A stretch of DNA of 57,074 bases from positions 1 through 57,074 of the forward strand of contig NZ_JANFAK020000038.1 in NCBI RefSeq assembly GCF_024721315.2, written 5' to 3'. The position numbers and the translations under genes are program-made. Positions within the stretch are counted from its first letter, which is position 1; each line of letters begins with the position of its first letter. Shown piece after piece: positions 7,644 through 16,210 of the stretch. The DNA comes from Streptomyces sp. Isolate_45 (GTDB lineage: Bacteria > Actinomycetota > Actinomycetes > Streptomycetales > Streptomycetaceae). The notes below the pieces were generated by a model, which was given only the letters and a program-made list of their open reading frames with translations, was not told the DNA's origin and made no database searches.

Positions 7644-9338
7644 GTGAGGCACAGCAGCGTGCGGGGGGAGGGGGCGCCCGACCGGGCCGCCGACGGCATA
7701 TCCGGCGATGCGGAGGCAGCCGGCACGGTACCCCCGCAGAGACGGGGTTCCGGGGCCGCGGGCGGCGGGGGTCCGGTGCGGCGGCGCAGACGCCGGACCC
7801 TGTTCTGGGTGGCGTCCGTCATGGCGTTCCTGGTCCTGGGCACCTCTGCGGCCGGGTACCTCTACTACCGGCACCTCGACGGGAACATCCGCAGCGGCCA
7901 GCGCCTGAGCGGCGACAGCAGCGTCGAGAAGTCCCGCGCCAACGCCAAGGGCCAGCGCCCGCTGAACATCCTGCTGCTCGGCTCCGACAGCCGGAACAAG
8001 CCGGAGAACCTGGAGCTGGGCGGCAGCCACGACAGCGTCGGGGCGCCTCCGCTCGCGGACGTGCAGATGCTGCTCCACGTGTCGGCCGACCGGGAGAACG
8101 CCTCGGTGGTGAGCATCCCGCGCGACACCCGGGTCGAGATACCCGAGTGCACGGACCCGAAGACCGGCGAGAAGTTCAAGAAGACCACCGCGATGATCAA
8201 CGAGACCCTCGGTCGCGGGGGTCCGGGCTGCACCCTGGCCACGTGGGAGAAGCTGACCAACGTCTACATCGACCACTGGATGACGATCGACTTCAGCGGT
8301 GTGGTGCAGATGGCGGACGCGATAGGCGGGGTCCCGGTCTGCGTCAAGGACAACGTCTGGGACCGTGCCCTCGGCACCGACGGCGGCGGCTCCGGCCTCA
8401 AGCTCCCCGCCGGAACCACCAAGGTCAAGGGCGAGCAGGCCCTCCAGTGGCTGCGCACCCGCCACGCCTTCAGCAGCGACCTGGGCCGGGCCCAGGCCCA
8501 ACACATGTACATGAACTCGATGATGCGCGAGCTCAAGGGCCAGAACGCCTTCACCGACGTCGGCCGGATCACGGCCCTGGCCGAGGCGGGCACCAAGGCG
8601 CTGGAGGTCTCCGAGGAGATCGGGTCGGTCAAGAAGCTCTTCAACCTGACGATGGAGCTCAAGCACGTCCCGACCAACCGCATCACGATGACGACGATGC
8701 CGACCTTCCCCGACCCGCGGGACGTGAACCGGCTCGTGGTGAACACCGCGGACGCCGAGAAGTTGTGGACGATGCTCCGCAAGGACATCGCCTTCGACAA
8801 GAACGGCGCCCCGAAGGCCCCCGACGCCTCCCCGAGCGCGCAGCCCTCCGCGGGCTCCCCGCAGCCGGCGGCGAGCCCCACGCAGTCCGGAGCGCCCGTC
8901 CAGGAGTCGTCCAAGGCGCCGGTCACCCCCAACGACAAGATCGCCGTCCACGTGGTCAACGGAACCGCGGCCGGGATGCCACTGGCCCCCCAGCGGGCGA
9001 GCGCGGTCACGGAGGCCCTGGTCGCGAAGGGCTTCACCTCGGCCCGCGCGGACAGTGCGCTGACCCCGGAGAAGACCACCGTCGTGCGCTACCCGACCGC
9101 TGACCTCGCCGACGAGGCGCAGAGCGTCGCGGCCGCGCTGGGGATCCCGGCGAGCGCGGCGCAGCAGTCGGCCCAGGTCTCCCGCATCACCCTGATCGTG
9201 GGCGCCGACTGGCGCGAGGGCGCCGCGTACCCGCAGCAGGCGCCGCCCGAGGCGGGTTCGGTACCGGACACGGCCGACGCCCTCAACGGCTCCGACAGCG
9301 GGGCCTGCATGGAGGTGTACAAGCCGTACCGCTGGTAG
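7644..9338 (+). CDS. LCP family glycopolymer transferase with LytR_C domain
   Basis: 564 aa. The GTG at 7644 is preferred over the GTG at 7623 because GAGGGGGG lies six bases upstream of it. A cytoplasmic tail rich in Arg and Gly precedes a membrane helix (about 52-73, FWVASVMAFLVLGTSAAGYL). The LCP domain follows: LNILLLGSDSR, ADVQMLLHVSADRENAS, VSIPRD, YIDHWMTIDF, IGGVPVCV and EQALQWLRTRHAF. A Pro/Ser/Ala linker leads to a LytR_C-like domain (IAVHVVNGTAAGM). The segment between the SDSR and ADVQ motifs differs from the neighbouring paralogues, so substrate preference may differ. A bidirectional terminator lies just downstream. Confidence 0.9.
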   Translation: MRHSSVRGEGAPDRAADGISGDAEAAGTVPPQRRGSGAAGGGGPVRRRRRRTLFWVASVMAFLVLGTSAAGYLYYRHLDGNIRSGQRLSGDSSVEKSRANAKGQRPLNILLLGSDSRNKPENLELGGSHDSVGAPPLADVQMLLHVSADRENASVVSIPRDTRVEIPECTDPKTGEKFKKTTAMINETLGRGGPGCTLATWEKLTNVYIDHWMTIDFSGVVQMADAIGGVPVCVKDNVWDRALGTDGGGSGLKLPAGTTKVKGEQALQWLRTRHAFSSDLGRAQAQHMYMNSMMRELKGQNAFTDVGRITALAEAGTKALEVSEEIGSVKKLFNLTMELKHVPTNRITMTTMPTFPDPRDVNRLVVNTADAEKLWTMLRKDIAFDKNGAPKAPDASPSAQPSAGSPQPAASPTQSGAPVQESSKAPVTPNDKIAVHVVNGTAAGMPLAPQRASAVTEALVAKGFTSARADSALTPEKTTVVRYPTADLADEAQSVAAALGIPASAAQQSAQVSRITLIVGADWREGAAYPQQAPPEAGSVPDTADALNGSDSGACMEVYKPYRW

Positions 9339-9360
9339 CTCCGGCGGTCGGGCGACGCGA

Positions 9361-9402
9361 AAGGGGTGACCCCGTCCCGCGAGGGACCGGGTCACCCCTT
9401 TC
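9361..9402. terminator. Bidirectional hairpin terminator
   Basis: AAAGGGGTGACCC (9361-9373) pairs perfectly with its complement at 9390-9402, with extra inner pairing of GTCCC and GGGAC. It sits between the convergent third LCP gene and the glycosyltransferase, where it can serve both. Confidence 0.85.
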
Positions 9403-9411
9403 GCGTACCGC

Positions 9412-10437
9412 TCAGACCTCCGAGGAGTCCCGTCGCACCGACGGGCGGCGGCTGGCGATGACCTTCGCCGCCAGCGAGCGCGGGCTGGTCAGGAAGCCGA
9501 AGCCCCAGCACATGTGCATGGTGGCCAGGGCCACCGGGATCTGCGCCCGGGCCTTGAGCGGGAGCCCCTTGCCGGCGGGCACGGAACCGGCGGTGATCGC
9601 CGCGAGGTAGCCGGCCGGAACCGCGAAGGCCCACGGGGTGAGCGTCGCGCCCGCCACCAGACCGGCCGCGATGGCGCAGACGGCGGTGGGCGGGGCCAGG
9701 TAGCGCAGGTTGATCGAGCCGGAGTGGTAGCGGGCCACCACGTGCCGCCAGCGGCCGTAGTCCTTGTACTGCTTGGCCAACGCCCGTACGGACGGGCGGG
9801 GGCGGTACTGGACCTTCAGCTCGGGCGAGAACCAGATGAGACCGCCGGCCTCACGGATGCGGAAGTTCAGCTCCCAGTCCTGGGCGCGGATGAACTCCTC
9901 GTTGTAGCCGCCCTGCTGCTCCAGGGCCTCGCGGCGGAACACGCCCAGGTAGACGGTCTCGGCCGGGCCGGCCTGCCCGCCCGTGTGGAAGGCCGCGTTC
10001 CCGACGCCGATCTTCGAGGTCATCGCGGCGGCGACGGCTTCCTCCCACGCGTTCTCGCCCTCGGCGTGCATGATGCCGCCGACGTTCTGCGCGCCGGTCT
10101 CCTCCAGGAGCCGGACGGCGGTGGCGATGTAGTTCGGGGAGAGCATGCCGTGGCCGTCGACGCGGACGACGATCGGGTGGCGCGAGGCCTTGATCGCGGC
10201 GTTCAGGGCGGCGGGCGTACGGCCTGTGGGGTTCGGGACGGTGTGGACACGCGGGTCTTCGCGTACGAGCTCGGCGGCGATCTCGTCGGTGCGGTCCGTG
10301 GACGGCCCGAGTGCGATCACCACCTCCATCTCGCCTGCGTACTCCTGTCCGAGGATGTGCCGGACGGAGTCACGCAGATGGCGCTCCTCGTTGAGCACCG
10401 GCATGATCACCGAGACTGCGGGCTGCTGCGCGGGCAT
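9412..10437 (-). CDS. Family 2 glycosyltransferase, membrane-associated
   Basis: 341 aa from the ATG at 10437, which has GAAGGA five bases upstream; a TTG at 10449 is less likely. The N-terminal GT-A domain begins VSVIMPVLNEERHL. It contains VVRVDGHGML, where an Asp fits the DXD-type nucleotide-sugar and metal site, and later an AQDWELNFRIRE segment that fits the (E/Q)DxE-like acceptor region. The C-terminal third has two or three hydrophobic stretches (PTAVCAIAAGLVAGATL, FAVPAGYLAAITAG) near the membrane. Its place inside the LCP cluster suggests it adds sugars to a lipid-linked wall polymer. The sugar is not readable from sequence. Confidence 0.87.
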   Translation of the reverse strand: MPAQQPAVSVIMPVLNEERHLRDSVRHILGQEYAGEMEVVIALGPSTDRTDEIAAELVREDPRVHTVPNPTGRTPAALNAAIKASRHPIVVRVDGHGMLSPNYIATAVRLLEETGAQNVGGIMHAEGENAWEEAVAAAMTSKIGVGNAAFHTGGQAGPAETVYLGVFRREALEQQGGYNEEFIRAQDWELNFRIREAGGLIWFSPELKVQYRPRPSVRALAKQYKDYGRWRHVVARYHSGSINLRYLAPPTAVCAIAAGLVAGATLTPWAFAVPAGYLAAITAGSVPAGKGLPLKARAQIPVALATMHMCWGFGFLTSPRSLAAKVIASRRPSVRRDSSEV

Positions 10438-10605
10438 GTGGTCCTTCAAGGTCGGGTATCGGTGTCACGTTACCGCGTACGGGGGAAACGGGTGCGCGCC
10501 GGACAGCCGGTACGGACAGAGGCTGATCGTATGGGCCTACTGTTCTGACGAATCCGAAGAATCAGCCGACCGTTGCCCTGCTGTTCCCCCGCGGAGGTGT
10601 CCCTC

Positions 10606-12090
10606 GTGCCCCAGCCGCACCGTCCCACCCGACCCGCCAGGCCGCCCCAGCCACAGCGTGCGCGGCGGGGCGGCCCGCAGGCCCGGCGCCCGGGCGACAA
10701 GCCGCGGTGGGGGGTGCGGATCGCGGCCGGGGTGTCGGTCGTGGTGCTCGGATCCGGGGCCGTCGGGCACGCGGTGATGACCGGCCTGGACACCGGGATC
10801 CAGCGGGTGGACCCCTTCAAGGACATGAAGAACCGCCCCCAGGCCGGGCACGGCCTCAACTTCCTCCTCGTCGGCACCGACGGCCGGGACGGGATCACCA
10901 AGGAGGAGAAGCGGGAGTACCGGCTCGGTGGCGCGCCCTGCCGCTGCACCGACACGATCATGCTGGTGCACCTGTCCGCCGACAAGGAGCGGGCGAGCGT
11001 GATCAGCCTGCCCCGCGACAGCTACGCCGAGGTCCCCGCCCACCACGACCTGGTGACCGGCAAACCCCACAAGGCCCACCCGGTGAAGCTCAACGCCGCA
11101 TACGCCGAGGGCGGGCCCAACCTGACGGTGCGCACGGTCGAGAACATGACCCGGGTGAAGATCGACCACTACCTGGAGGTCGACTTCACCAGCTTCATGA
11201 AGACCGTCGACGCGATGGGCGGCGTCGAGATCTGCACGGCCAAGCCGATGCGCGACACCTACACCGGCCTCGACCTGCTGCCCGGCACGCACCGGCTGAC
11301 GGGCGGCCAGGCCCTGCAGTACGTGCGCTCGCGCCACATCGACGGGGCCTCCGACCTGGGCCGGATGCAACGCCAGCAACGGTTCGTCGCCGCGCTGATC
11401 AAGCAGGCCACCGGGAGCGGGGTGCTGCTGAACCCGGTGAAGTTCAAGGAGGTCAGCTCCACGCTGCTGGGCTCGGTCCGGGCCGACAAGGACTTCGGCT
11501 CGGAACAGATGCTGGCCCTGGGTCAGGCCATGCGGGACTTCACCCCCTCGTCGTCCGAGTTCGCCTCGGTCCCGGTCGGTGACGCCTCGTACGCCGTCAA
11601 GGGCATCGGGTCGACGGTGAAGTGGGACGCGGCGAAGGCCGCCAAGCTGTTCGAGTCGGTCCGTCAGGACCGCCCGCTGGCCCCCGCCCGCGCCGGGGGG
11701 ACCCGCCGGCCCGCCGCGGTACCGGTCGACGTGCCGCCGAACCAGATCAAGGTGCGTGTGGAGAACGGGACCCGGATCGACGGGCTCGGCAACCGGGTCG
11801 ACTCGGCGCTGCGCGCCACCGGCTTCAACACCACCGGGACCCCGGGCAACGGCGCCGGCCGGGACGTGCGGCGCACGGTGATCGCGTACGACCCGAGGTG
11901 GGACCGCTCCGCGCGCACGGTCGCGACGGCCCTGCCCGGCAGCGAGCTGCGCGCGGTACCGCGGCAGGGCCGGACGGTGCTGGTGATCGCGGGCACGGAC
12001 TACAAGAAGGTCGTGCCGGTGCGGGCGGAGGACCCCTACCAGGGCGCGTTCGGGGTGGTCACCGGCGACCAGGTGGTGTGCGGGAGGTGA
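10606..12090 (+). CDS. LCP family glycopolymer transferase with C-terminal LytR_C-like domain
   Basis: 494 aa. The GTG at 10606 follows GGAGGTG at 10593-10599. A Pro/Arg-rich cytoplasmic segment is followed by one membrane helix (GVRIAAGVSVVVLGSGAVG) and the LCP domain: LNFLLVGTDGRDG, CTDTIMLVHLSADKERA, ISLPRD, KIDHYLEVDF, MGGVEICT and LQYVRSRHIDGASDLGRMQ. The C-terminal domain IKVRVENGTRIDGLGN resembles LytR_C. Unlike the first three LCP genes it carries a TKEEKREYRLGGAPCRC insertion with a Cys pair, also partly seen as an Glu/Lys-rich insertion in the fifth LCP gene. These two may form a subgroup. It is divergent from the glycosyltransferase gene, sharing a 168-base promoter region. Confidence 0.9.
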   Translation: MPQPHRPTRPARPPQPQRARRGGPQARRPGDKPRWGVRIAAGVSVVVLGSGAVGHAVMTGLDTGIQRVDPFKDMKNRPQAGHGLNFLLVGTDGRDGITKEEKREYRLGGAPCRCTDTIMLVHLSADKERASVISLPRDSYAEVPAHHDLVTGKPHKAHPVKLNAAYAEGGPNLTVRTVENMTRVKIDHYLEVDFTSFMKTVDAMGGVEICTAKPMRDTYTGLDLLPGTHRLTGGQALQYVRSRHIDGASDLGRMQRQQRFVAALIKQATGSGVLLNPVKFKEVSSTLLGSVRADKDFGSEQMLALGQAMRDFTPSSSEFASVPVGDASYAVKGIGSTVKWDAAKAAKLFESVRQDRPLAPARAGGTRRPAAVPVDVPPNQIKVRVENGTRIDGLGNRVDSALRATGFNTTGTPGNGAGRDVRRTVIAYDPRWDRSARTVATALPGSELRAVPRQGRTVLVIAGTDYKKVVPVRAEDPYQGAFGVVTGDQVVCGR

Positions 12091-12114
12091 CCCCGCCCGG
12101 CCGGGCGGGGCCGG

Positions 12115-12651
12115 TCAGTCGTCGAGGCCCTCTGCGGACCGCCGCTCGCGCAGCTCGGTGATCGCCCGGCGGCGGGCGAGCCGGTGCGTGCGGCGGATCT
12201 GGGCCTCCTGGTTGCGGCGCTCGTCCTGCTCGGTCTCCGGGAGCACCGGCGGAACCTGGCGGGGCTTGCCCTCGGCGTCCACCGCCGTGAACACGAGGTA
12301 GGCGCTGCCGACCTGGGTGGCGGGGGTGGACTCGTTCCACCGCTCGGCCAGGACCCGTACGCCGATCTCCATGGAGGAGCGGCCGGTCCAGTTGCACTGG
12401 GCCCGTACGTGGACCAGGTCGCCGACCCGGACCGGGGCCAGGAAGGCCATCTCGTCCATGGAGGCGGTGACGGCGGGACCGCCGGAATGCCGGCCGGCCA
12501 CGGCGCCCGCCGCGTCGTCCACCAGCTTCATGATCACACCGCCGTGGACGGTGCCGAGGAGGTTGGTGTCGCTCGCGGTCATGATGTGGCTGAGGGTCGT
12601 ACGGGAGGCCGAGACGGGCTTGCCCTGCGGTTCGGCCGGTATGTCTGTCAT
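12115..12651 (-). CDS. Acyl-CoA thioesterase, hotdog fold
   Basis: 178 aa from an ATG at 12651 with AAGGTGG five bases upstream. It shows the hotdog signature of the YciA/BACH group: TNLLGTVHGGVIMKLVDDAAG, with the His-Gly-Gly loop and the following Asp. FLAPVRVGDLVHVRAQCNWTGRSSMEI follows in two parts as the core sheet. A charged C-terminal extension (ETEQDERRNQEA and an Arg-rich tail) is typical of actinobacterial members. It should hydrolyse acyl-CoA thioesters in the cytoplasm, and the chain length is not predictable. It is divergent from the fifth LCP gene and breaks the LCP cluster without an obvious link to wall synthesis. Confidence 0.87.
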   Translation of the reverse strand: MTDIPAEPQGKPVSASRTTLSHIMTASDTNLLGTVHGGVIMKLVDDAAGAVAGRHSGGPAVTASMDEMAFLAPVRVGDLVHVRAQCNWTGRSSMEIGVRVLAERWNESTPATQVGSAYLVFTAVDAEGKPRQVPPVLPETEQDERRNQEAQIRRTHRLARRRAITELRERRSAEGLDD

Positions 12652-12757
12652 ACAGCCACCTTAAATCGGTACCGGAGGCATCAGGTGTGCAACAGCACCG
12701 GTACGAACCCCCCACCGGGGTGTCGTCCGACACGCCCGGGCAGGCATTCTTGTCCGC

Positions 12758-14086
12758 ATGAGTGACTGGGACGGGTGGAGCGGCGAGCGCGACGGGCGCG
12801 GCCGCCGCGATGACGGGTACGGACACGGCAGCGGGCAGGCCCAGCCGGAGGGCGCGCAGCGGATGCGTCACGTCCAGCGGCAGCCGCAGCCTCCGCAGCG
12901 CCCGGCCGGCCCGCCGGTCCCCCCGCAGTCGTCGCCCCCGGCGGGCCCGCCCGCGTACGGCGTCCCGCCGCAGCAGACACGCGGTCCCGGCTATGACAGC
13001 GGCTACAACACCGGCCAGGTCTACGGTGCGCCGTCGGGCCCCGGCGGCCCGGGGCAGCGGCCACCGGCCGGCGCCGGCGCCGGGGGACCCGGCCCGGCCC
13101 GGGGAGCCGTCGACTGGCGCAGGCGCATCAAGGTCGGCTCGATCGTCGTGGCCTCCGTGCTCGTGGTGACCACCATCGGCACCTACTTCTGGGCCGACTC
13201 CAAGGTGCGCCGCGAGGTCGACCTCGCCAAGGTGATCGAGCGCCCGAAGGAGGGCGACTGCACGACCTACCTGATCGTGGGCTCCGACAGCCGCGAGGGC
13301 ATGTCCGCCGAGGAGAAGAAGAAGCTCCACACCGGCTCCGCCGAGGGCAAGCGCACGGACTCCATGATGATCCTGGCGAAGTGCTCCAGCGGGAACACCA
13401 TGATCTCGCTGCCGCGCGACTCGGACGTGGAGATCCCCTCCTTCGTCGGGTCCCAGTCCGGCAAGAAGTTCCCCTCGCAGGGCCGCCGGGTCAAGCTGAA
13501 CGCCGCTTACGCGGAGGACGGCCCGGAGCTGCTCGTGCGGACGGTGGAGTTCAACACGGGGCTGCGCATCGACCACTACGCCGAGATCGGCTTCGCCGGC
13601 TTCGCGAACATCGTGGACGCGCTCGGCGGGGTCGAGCTGGACATCGAGAAGGCGTTCAAGGACGAGAAGTCGGGCGCCGACTTCAAGGCGGGCCGCCAGA
13701 CCCTCAACGGCGAGCAGTCGCTGGCCTTCGTACGGACCCGCTACGCCTTCGCGGAGTCGGACCTCCAACGCACCAAGAACCAGCAGAAGTTCCTGGCGGC
13801 GCTCGCGAGCCAGGCGGCCACGCCGAGCACCGTCCTCAACCCCTTCTCGCTCTACCCGGTGATGGGGTCGGGCCTGGACACCCTGATCGTGGACAAGGAC
13901 ATGGGCCTGTGGGACATGGGCCAGATGTTCTTCGCGATGAAGGGCGTCAACAGCGGTGACGGCGTGTCGATGAACATGCCGATCTCCGGCCAGCGGGGCG
14001 GCAACCTCGTCTGGGACAAGGCGAAGGTGCAGCAGCTCGTCAAGGAGATCCAGAACGACGAGAAGGTCACCGTCCGGAGCCAGTGA
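12758..14086 (+). CDS. LCP family glycopolymer transferase, long Pro/Gln-rich N-terminus
   Basis: 442 aa. The ATG at 12758 has no clear Shine-Dalgarno sequence, but the N-terminal frame from there has ordinary Streptomyces composition. About 120 cytoplasmic residues rich in Pro, Gln and Gly come first, then a membrane helix (VGSIVVASVLVVTTIGTYF). The LCP domain follows: TYLIVGSDSREGMSAEEKKK, RTDSMMILAKCSSGN, ISLPRD, RIDHYAEIGF, LGGVELDI and SLAFVRTRYAFAESDLQRT. There is no LytR_C domain; the protein ends soon after the LCP fold. A strong terminator follows directly, so this closes the LCP cluster. Confidence 0.9.
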   Translation: MSDWDGWSGERDGRGRRDDGYGHGSGQAQPEGAQRMRHVQRQPQPPQRPAGPPVPPQSSPPAGPPAYGVPPQQTRGPGYDSGYNTGQVYGAPSGPGGPGQRPPAGAGAGGPGPARGAVDWRRRIKVGSIVVASVLVVTTIGTYFWADSKVRREVDLAKVIERPKEGDCTTYLIVGSDSREGMSAEEKKKLHTGSAEGKRTDSMMILAKCSSGNTMISLPRDSDVEIPSFVGSQSGKKFPSQGRRVKLNAAYAEDGPELLVRTVEFNTGLRIDHYAEIGFAGFANIVDALGGVELDIEKAFKDEKSGADFKAGRQTLNGEQSLAFVRTRYAFAESDLQRTKNQQKFLAALASQAATPSTVLNPFSLYPVMGSGLDTLIVDKDMGLWDMGQMFFAMKGVNSGDGVSMNMPISGQRGGNLVWDKAKVQQLVKEIQNDEKVTVRSQ

Positions 14087-14111
14087 ACGGCCCGGGGGCC
14101 GGACGTACCGA

Positions 14112-14141
14112 AAAGGGGCACCCCCGAGGGGGTGCCCCTTT
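14112..14141. terminator. Bidirectional hairpin terminator
   Basis: A 14-bp perfect stem: AAAGGGGCACCCCC at 14112-14125 and its complement at 14128-14141, with almost no loop. It sits between the fifth LCP gene and the convergent mannose synthase gene. Confidence 0.88.
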
Positions 14142-14182
14142 CGTACGACGGGCCGGGCGTACGACGGGCCCGGCGCGCGCGG

Positions 14183-15004
14183 TTACTTGCCGGCGCGGGC
14201 GCGGAGCTTCCACGGCATGGCGATGGACTCCAGCTGGACCGCGAGGTTCATCTTGGACTCGCCGACGGTGCGGTCCTCGAAGTGGATCGGGACCTCCATG
14301 ACCTGGAAGTTCCGGCGCAGCGCCTTGAACTTCATCTCCACCTGGAAGCTGTAGCCCGCGCTGCCGATCGACGCCAGGTCGATGGCCTTGAGCGCGTCCG
14401 CGCTCCACAGGTTGAAGCCGCCGGTGATGTCACGGACGCGGGTGCCCAGGATGGTGCTCGCGTACGCGTTGGCCCAACGGGACAGCAGCTTGCGGTGCGC
14501 GCCCCAGGCGTCGGACAGGGTGCCGCCCGGAACGTAGCGGCTACCGACGACGAGACCGGCACCGGTGGAGCGGGCGACGCCCAGCATCTCGGCGATCTTG
14601 CCGGCGGGGTGGGAGCCGTCCGCGTCCATCTGGAGCACGTACTCGGCGCCGTCCTCGACGGCCTTGGCCATGCCCGCGGCGTAGGCGCGGCCGAGGCCGT
14701 CCTTCGCGGTGCGGTGCAGGACCGACATGCGCGGCTTGCCGTCCTCGGTGAGGAAGCCCTCCGCGAGTTCGTCGGCGATCTTGCCGGTGCCGTCGGGCGA
14801 GGAGTCGTCGACGATCAGCAGGCGAAGGCCCGGCTGGTCGAGCCCCATGATCAGCTCGACCATGCCCGGCAGGTTGCCCGCCTCGTTGTACGTGGGCATG
14901 ACGACGGTGAGCGGCGTGTGCGCCCAGGTGTCCGGAAGCTTCGTGCTCGCGACGTCGGTCGCGCGGGGGGTCTGCTGCTCGCCTATCACAGGGTTATGCC
15001 TCAC
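14183..15004 (-). CDS. Polyprenol monophosphomannose synthase (DPM1-like GT2)
   Basis: 273 aa from a GTG at 15004, nine bases after the stop of the manC-like gene, so the two are co-transcribed. GT-A motifs are TVVMPTYNEAGNL, LLIVDDSSPDGT and the metal-binding VLQMDADGSHP. Then come VVGSRYVPGG and the DPM signature RVRDITGGFNLW followed by GYSFQVEMKFKA. There is no long membrane tail, as in the soluble, Ppm1-like bacterial class. It should transfer mannose from GDP-mannose to a polyprenyl phosphate, giving the donor for O-mannosylation or mannosylated envelope glycans. The upstream GDP-mannose enzyme supports mannose as the sugar. Confidence 0.87.
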   Translation of the reverse strand: MRHNPVIGEQQTPRATDVASTKLPDTWAHTPLTVVMPTYNEAGNLPGMVELIMGLDQPGLRLLIVDDSSPDGTGKIADELAEGFLTEDGKPRMSVLHRTAKDGLGRAYAAGMAKAVEDGAEYVLQMDADGSHPAGKIAEMLGVARSTGAGLVVGSRYVPGGTLSDAWGAHRKLLSRWANAYASTILGTRVRDITGGFNLWSADALKAIDLASIGSAGYSFQVEMKFKALRRNFQVMEVPIHFEDRTVGESKMNLAVQLESIAMPWKLRARAGK

Positions 15005-15013
15005 TGGAGTTGG

Positions 15014-16096
15014 TCACCGGTCCGAGGAGAAGCGGACGGCGGCAGCGGGCAGTTGCGCCTCGCACCACACTCGCACCCCCGCGCGAAGTTCGTTGTCGGC
15101 CCCTACGACGGCGCCGTCACCGATGACCGCGCCGTTCAGCACCGTGCGCGACCCGACGGAAGCGCCCGCGCCGATGAGGCTGGCGTTCACCACTGTGTCC
15201 GCGCCGAGGATCGCGCCGTCCAGCACGATCGAACCCTTGACGGTCGCGCCGGCCTCGATCCGCGCGCCGGCGCCGACCACCGTGCCGCCCGACAGCTTGG
15301 CGCCGTCGGCCACGTGCGCACCCGGGAGGACGAGGGCCTCGCCGCGCGGGCCGGGGACGGCCGGGGAGGCCACGATGCCGCGGACCAGGTCGGCCGAGGC
15401 CTGGACGAAGGACTCGGGCTTGCCGAGGTCCAGCCAGTAGGTGTCCTCGGTCACGCCGTGCAGCTTGGCACCGGAGGCGAGCAGACCCGGGAAGGTCTCG
15501 CGCTCGACGGATACCGATCGGCCGGCCGGAATGGAGTCGATCACGCTGCGGCGGAACACGTAGCAGCCGGCGTTGATCTGGTCGGTGACGATCTCCGCGG
15601 GAGTCTGCGGCTTCTCGGTGAAGGCGAGCACGCGCCCCTCGGAGTCCGTGGGCACCAGGCCGAAGGCGCGCGGGTCTTCGACCCGCACCAGGTGCAGGGA
15701 GACGTCCGCGTCGGCGGCCCGGTGGGACTCGACGAGGCCGGCGATGTCGAGGCCGGTGAGGATGTCACCGTTGAAGACGAGTACGGGGGAGTCCGGGCCG
15801 CCGGTCAGGCGCTGCGCGGCGTTGCGGATGGCGCCGCCGGTGCCGAGGGGCTCGTCCTCGACGACGTACTCAAGGGTGATGCCGAAGTCGGAGCCGTCAC
15901 CGAAGTAGGGCTCGAAGACCTCGGCGAGGTAGCAGGTGGCCATCACGATGTGCGTGACACCGGCGGCGGCGGCCCTGGCTATCTGGTGCGCGAGGAAGGG
16001 GACGCCTGCGGCCGGAACCATCGGCTTGGGGGTGTTCACCGTCACGGGGCGCAGTCGCGTCCCCTGCCCACCGACCAGCAGGATCGCTTCCGTCAT
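15014..16096 (-). CDS. manC: Mannose-1-phosphate guanylyltransferase-type nucleotidyltransferase
   Basis: 360 aa from the ATG at 16096, with GGGGAG about eight bases upstream. The N-terminal domain has the nucleotidyltransferase signature ILLVGGQGTRLRPVT with the NTPKPMVP segment that completes it, then VFNGDILTGLD for the metal-binding Asp. The C-terminal third is a left-handed beta-helix of hexapeptide-like repeats (GAHVADGAKLSGGTVVGAG). This is the GDP-mannose pyrophosphorylase layout, making GDP-mannose from mannose-1-phosphate and GTP. Glucose-1-phosphate enzymes share the fold, but the directly coupled polyprenyl-phosphate mannose synthase favours mannose. In S. coelicolor the corresponding gene is called manC, from memory. 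Confidence 0.82.
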   Translation of the reverse strand: MTEAILLVGGQGTRLRPVTVNTPKPMVPAAGVPFLAHQIARAAAAGVTHIVMATCYLAEVFEPYFGDGSDFGITLEYVVEDEPLGTGGAIRNAAQRLTGGPDSPVLVFNGDILTGLDIAGLVESHRAADADVSLHLVRVEDPRAFGLVPTDSEGRVLAFTEKPQTPAEIVTDQINAGCYVFRRSVIDSIPAGRSVSVERETFPGLLASGAKLHGVTEDTYWLDLGKPESFVQASADLVRGIVASPAVPGPRGEALVLPGAHVADGAKLSGGTVVGAGARIEAGATVKGSIVLDGAILGADTVVNASLIGAGASVGSRTVLNGAVIGDGAVVGADNELRAGVRVWCEAQLPAAAVRFSSDR

Positions 16097-16210
16097 TATT
16101 TTCTCCCCAAACGGTTCAGGCGTACGAAGCGTCAAATTTAGCCCATCGGAGGGCTTGCGAAGGCCGGGCCGAGGCGCTGCGGCCGGTACCGGCCCCCGCT
16201 CCCTCGGGGA

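Noticed and set aside
5460..9395. Very long open frame of 1311 codons on the minus strand
   Set aside because: It is antisense to three LCP genes with clear motifs. Long frames opposite high-GC genes are expected, and its translation is Gly/Arg/Ala/Leu-rich without any motif.
12652..12757. Operator from the GGTACCGG / ACCGGTAC pair between thioesterase and LCP genes
   Set aside because: Only seven bases match and the sequence is short and GC-rich, within what I would expect by chance.
15014..16135. Earlier start for the manC-type gene at 16135
   Set aside because: The ATG at 16096 has GGGGAG upstream and gives the canonical N-terminus; the 13 extra residues are not typical.
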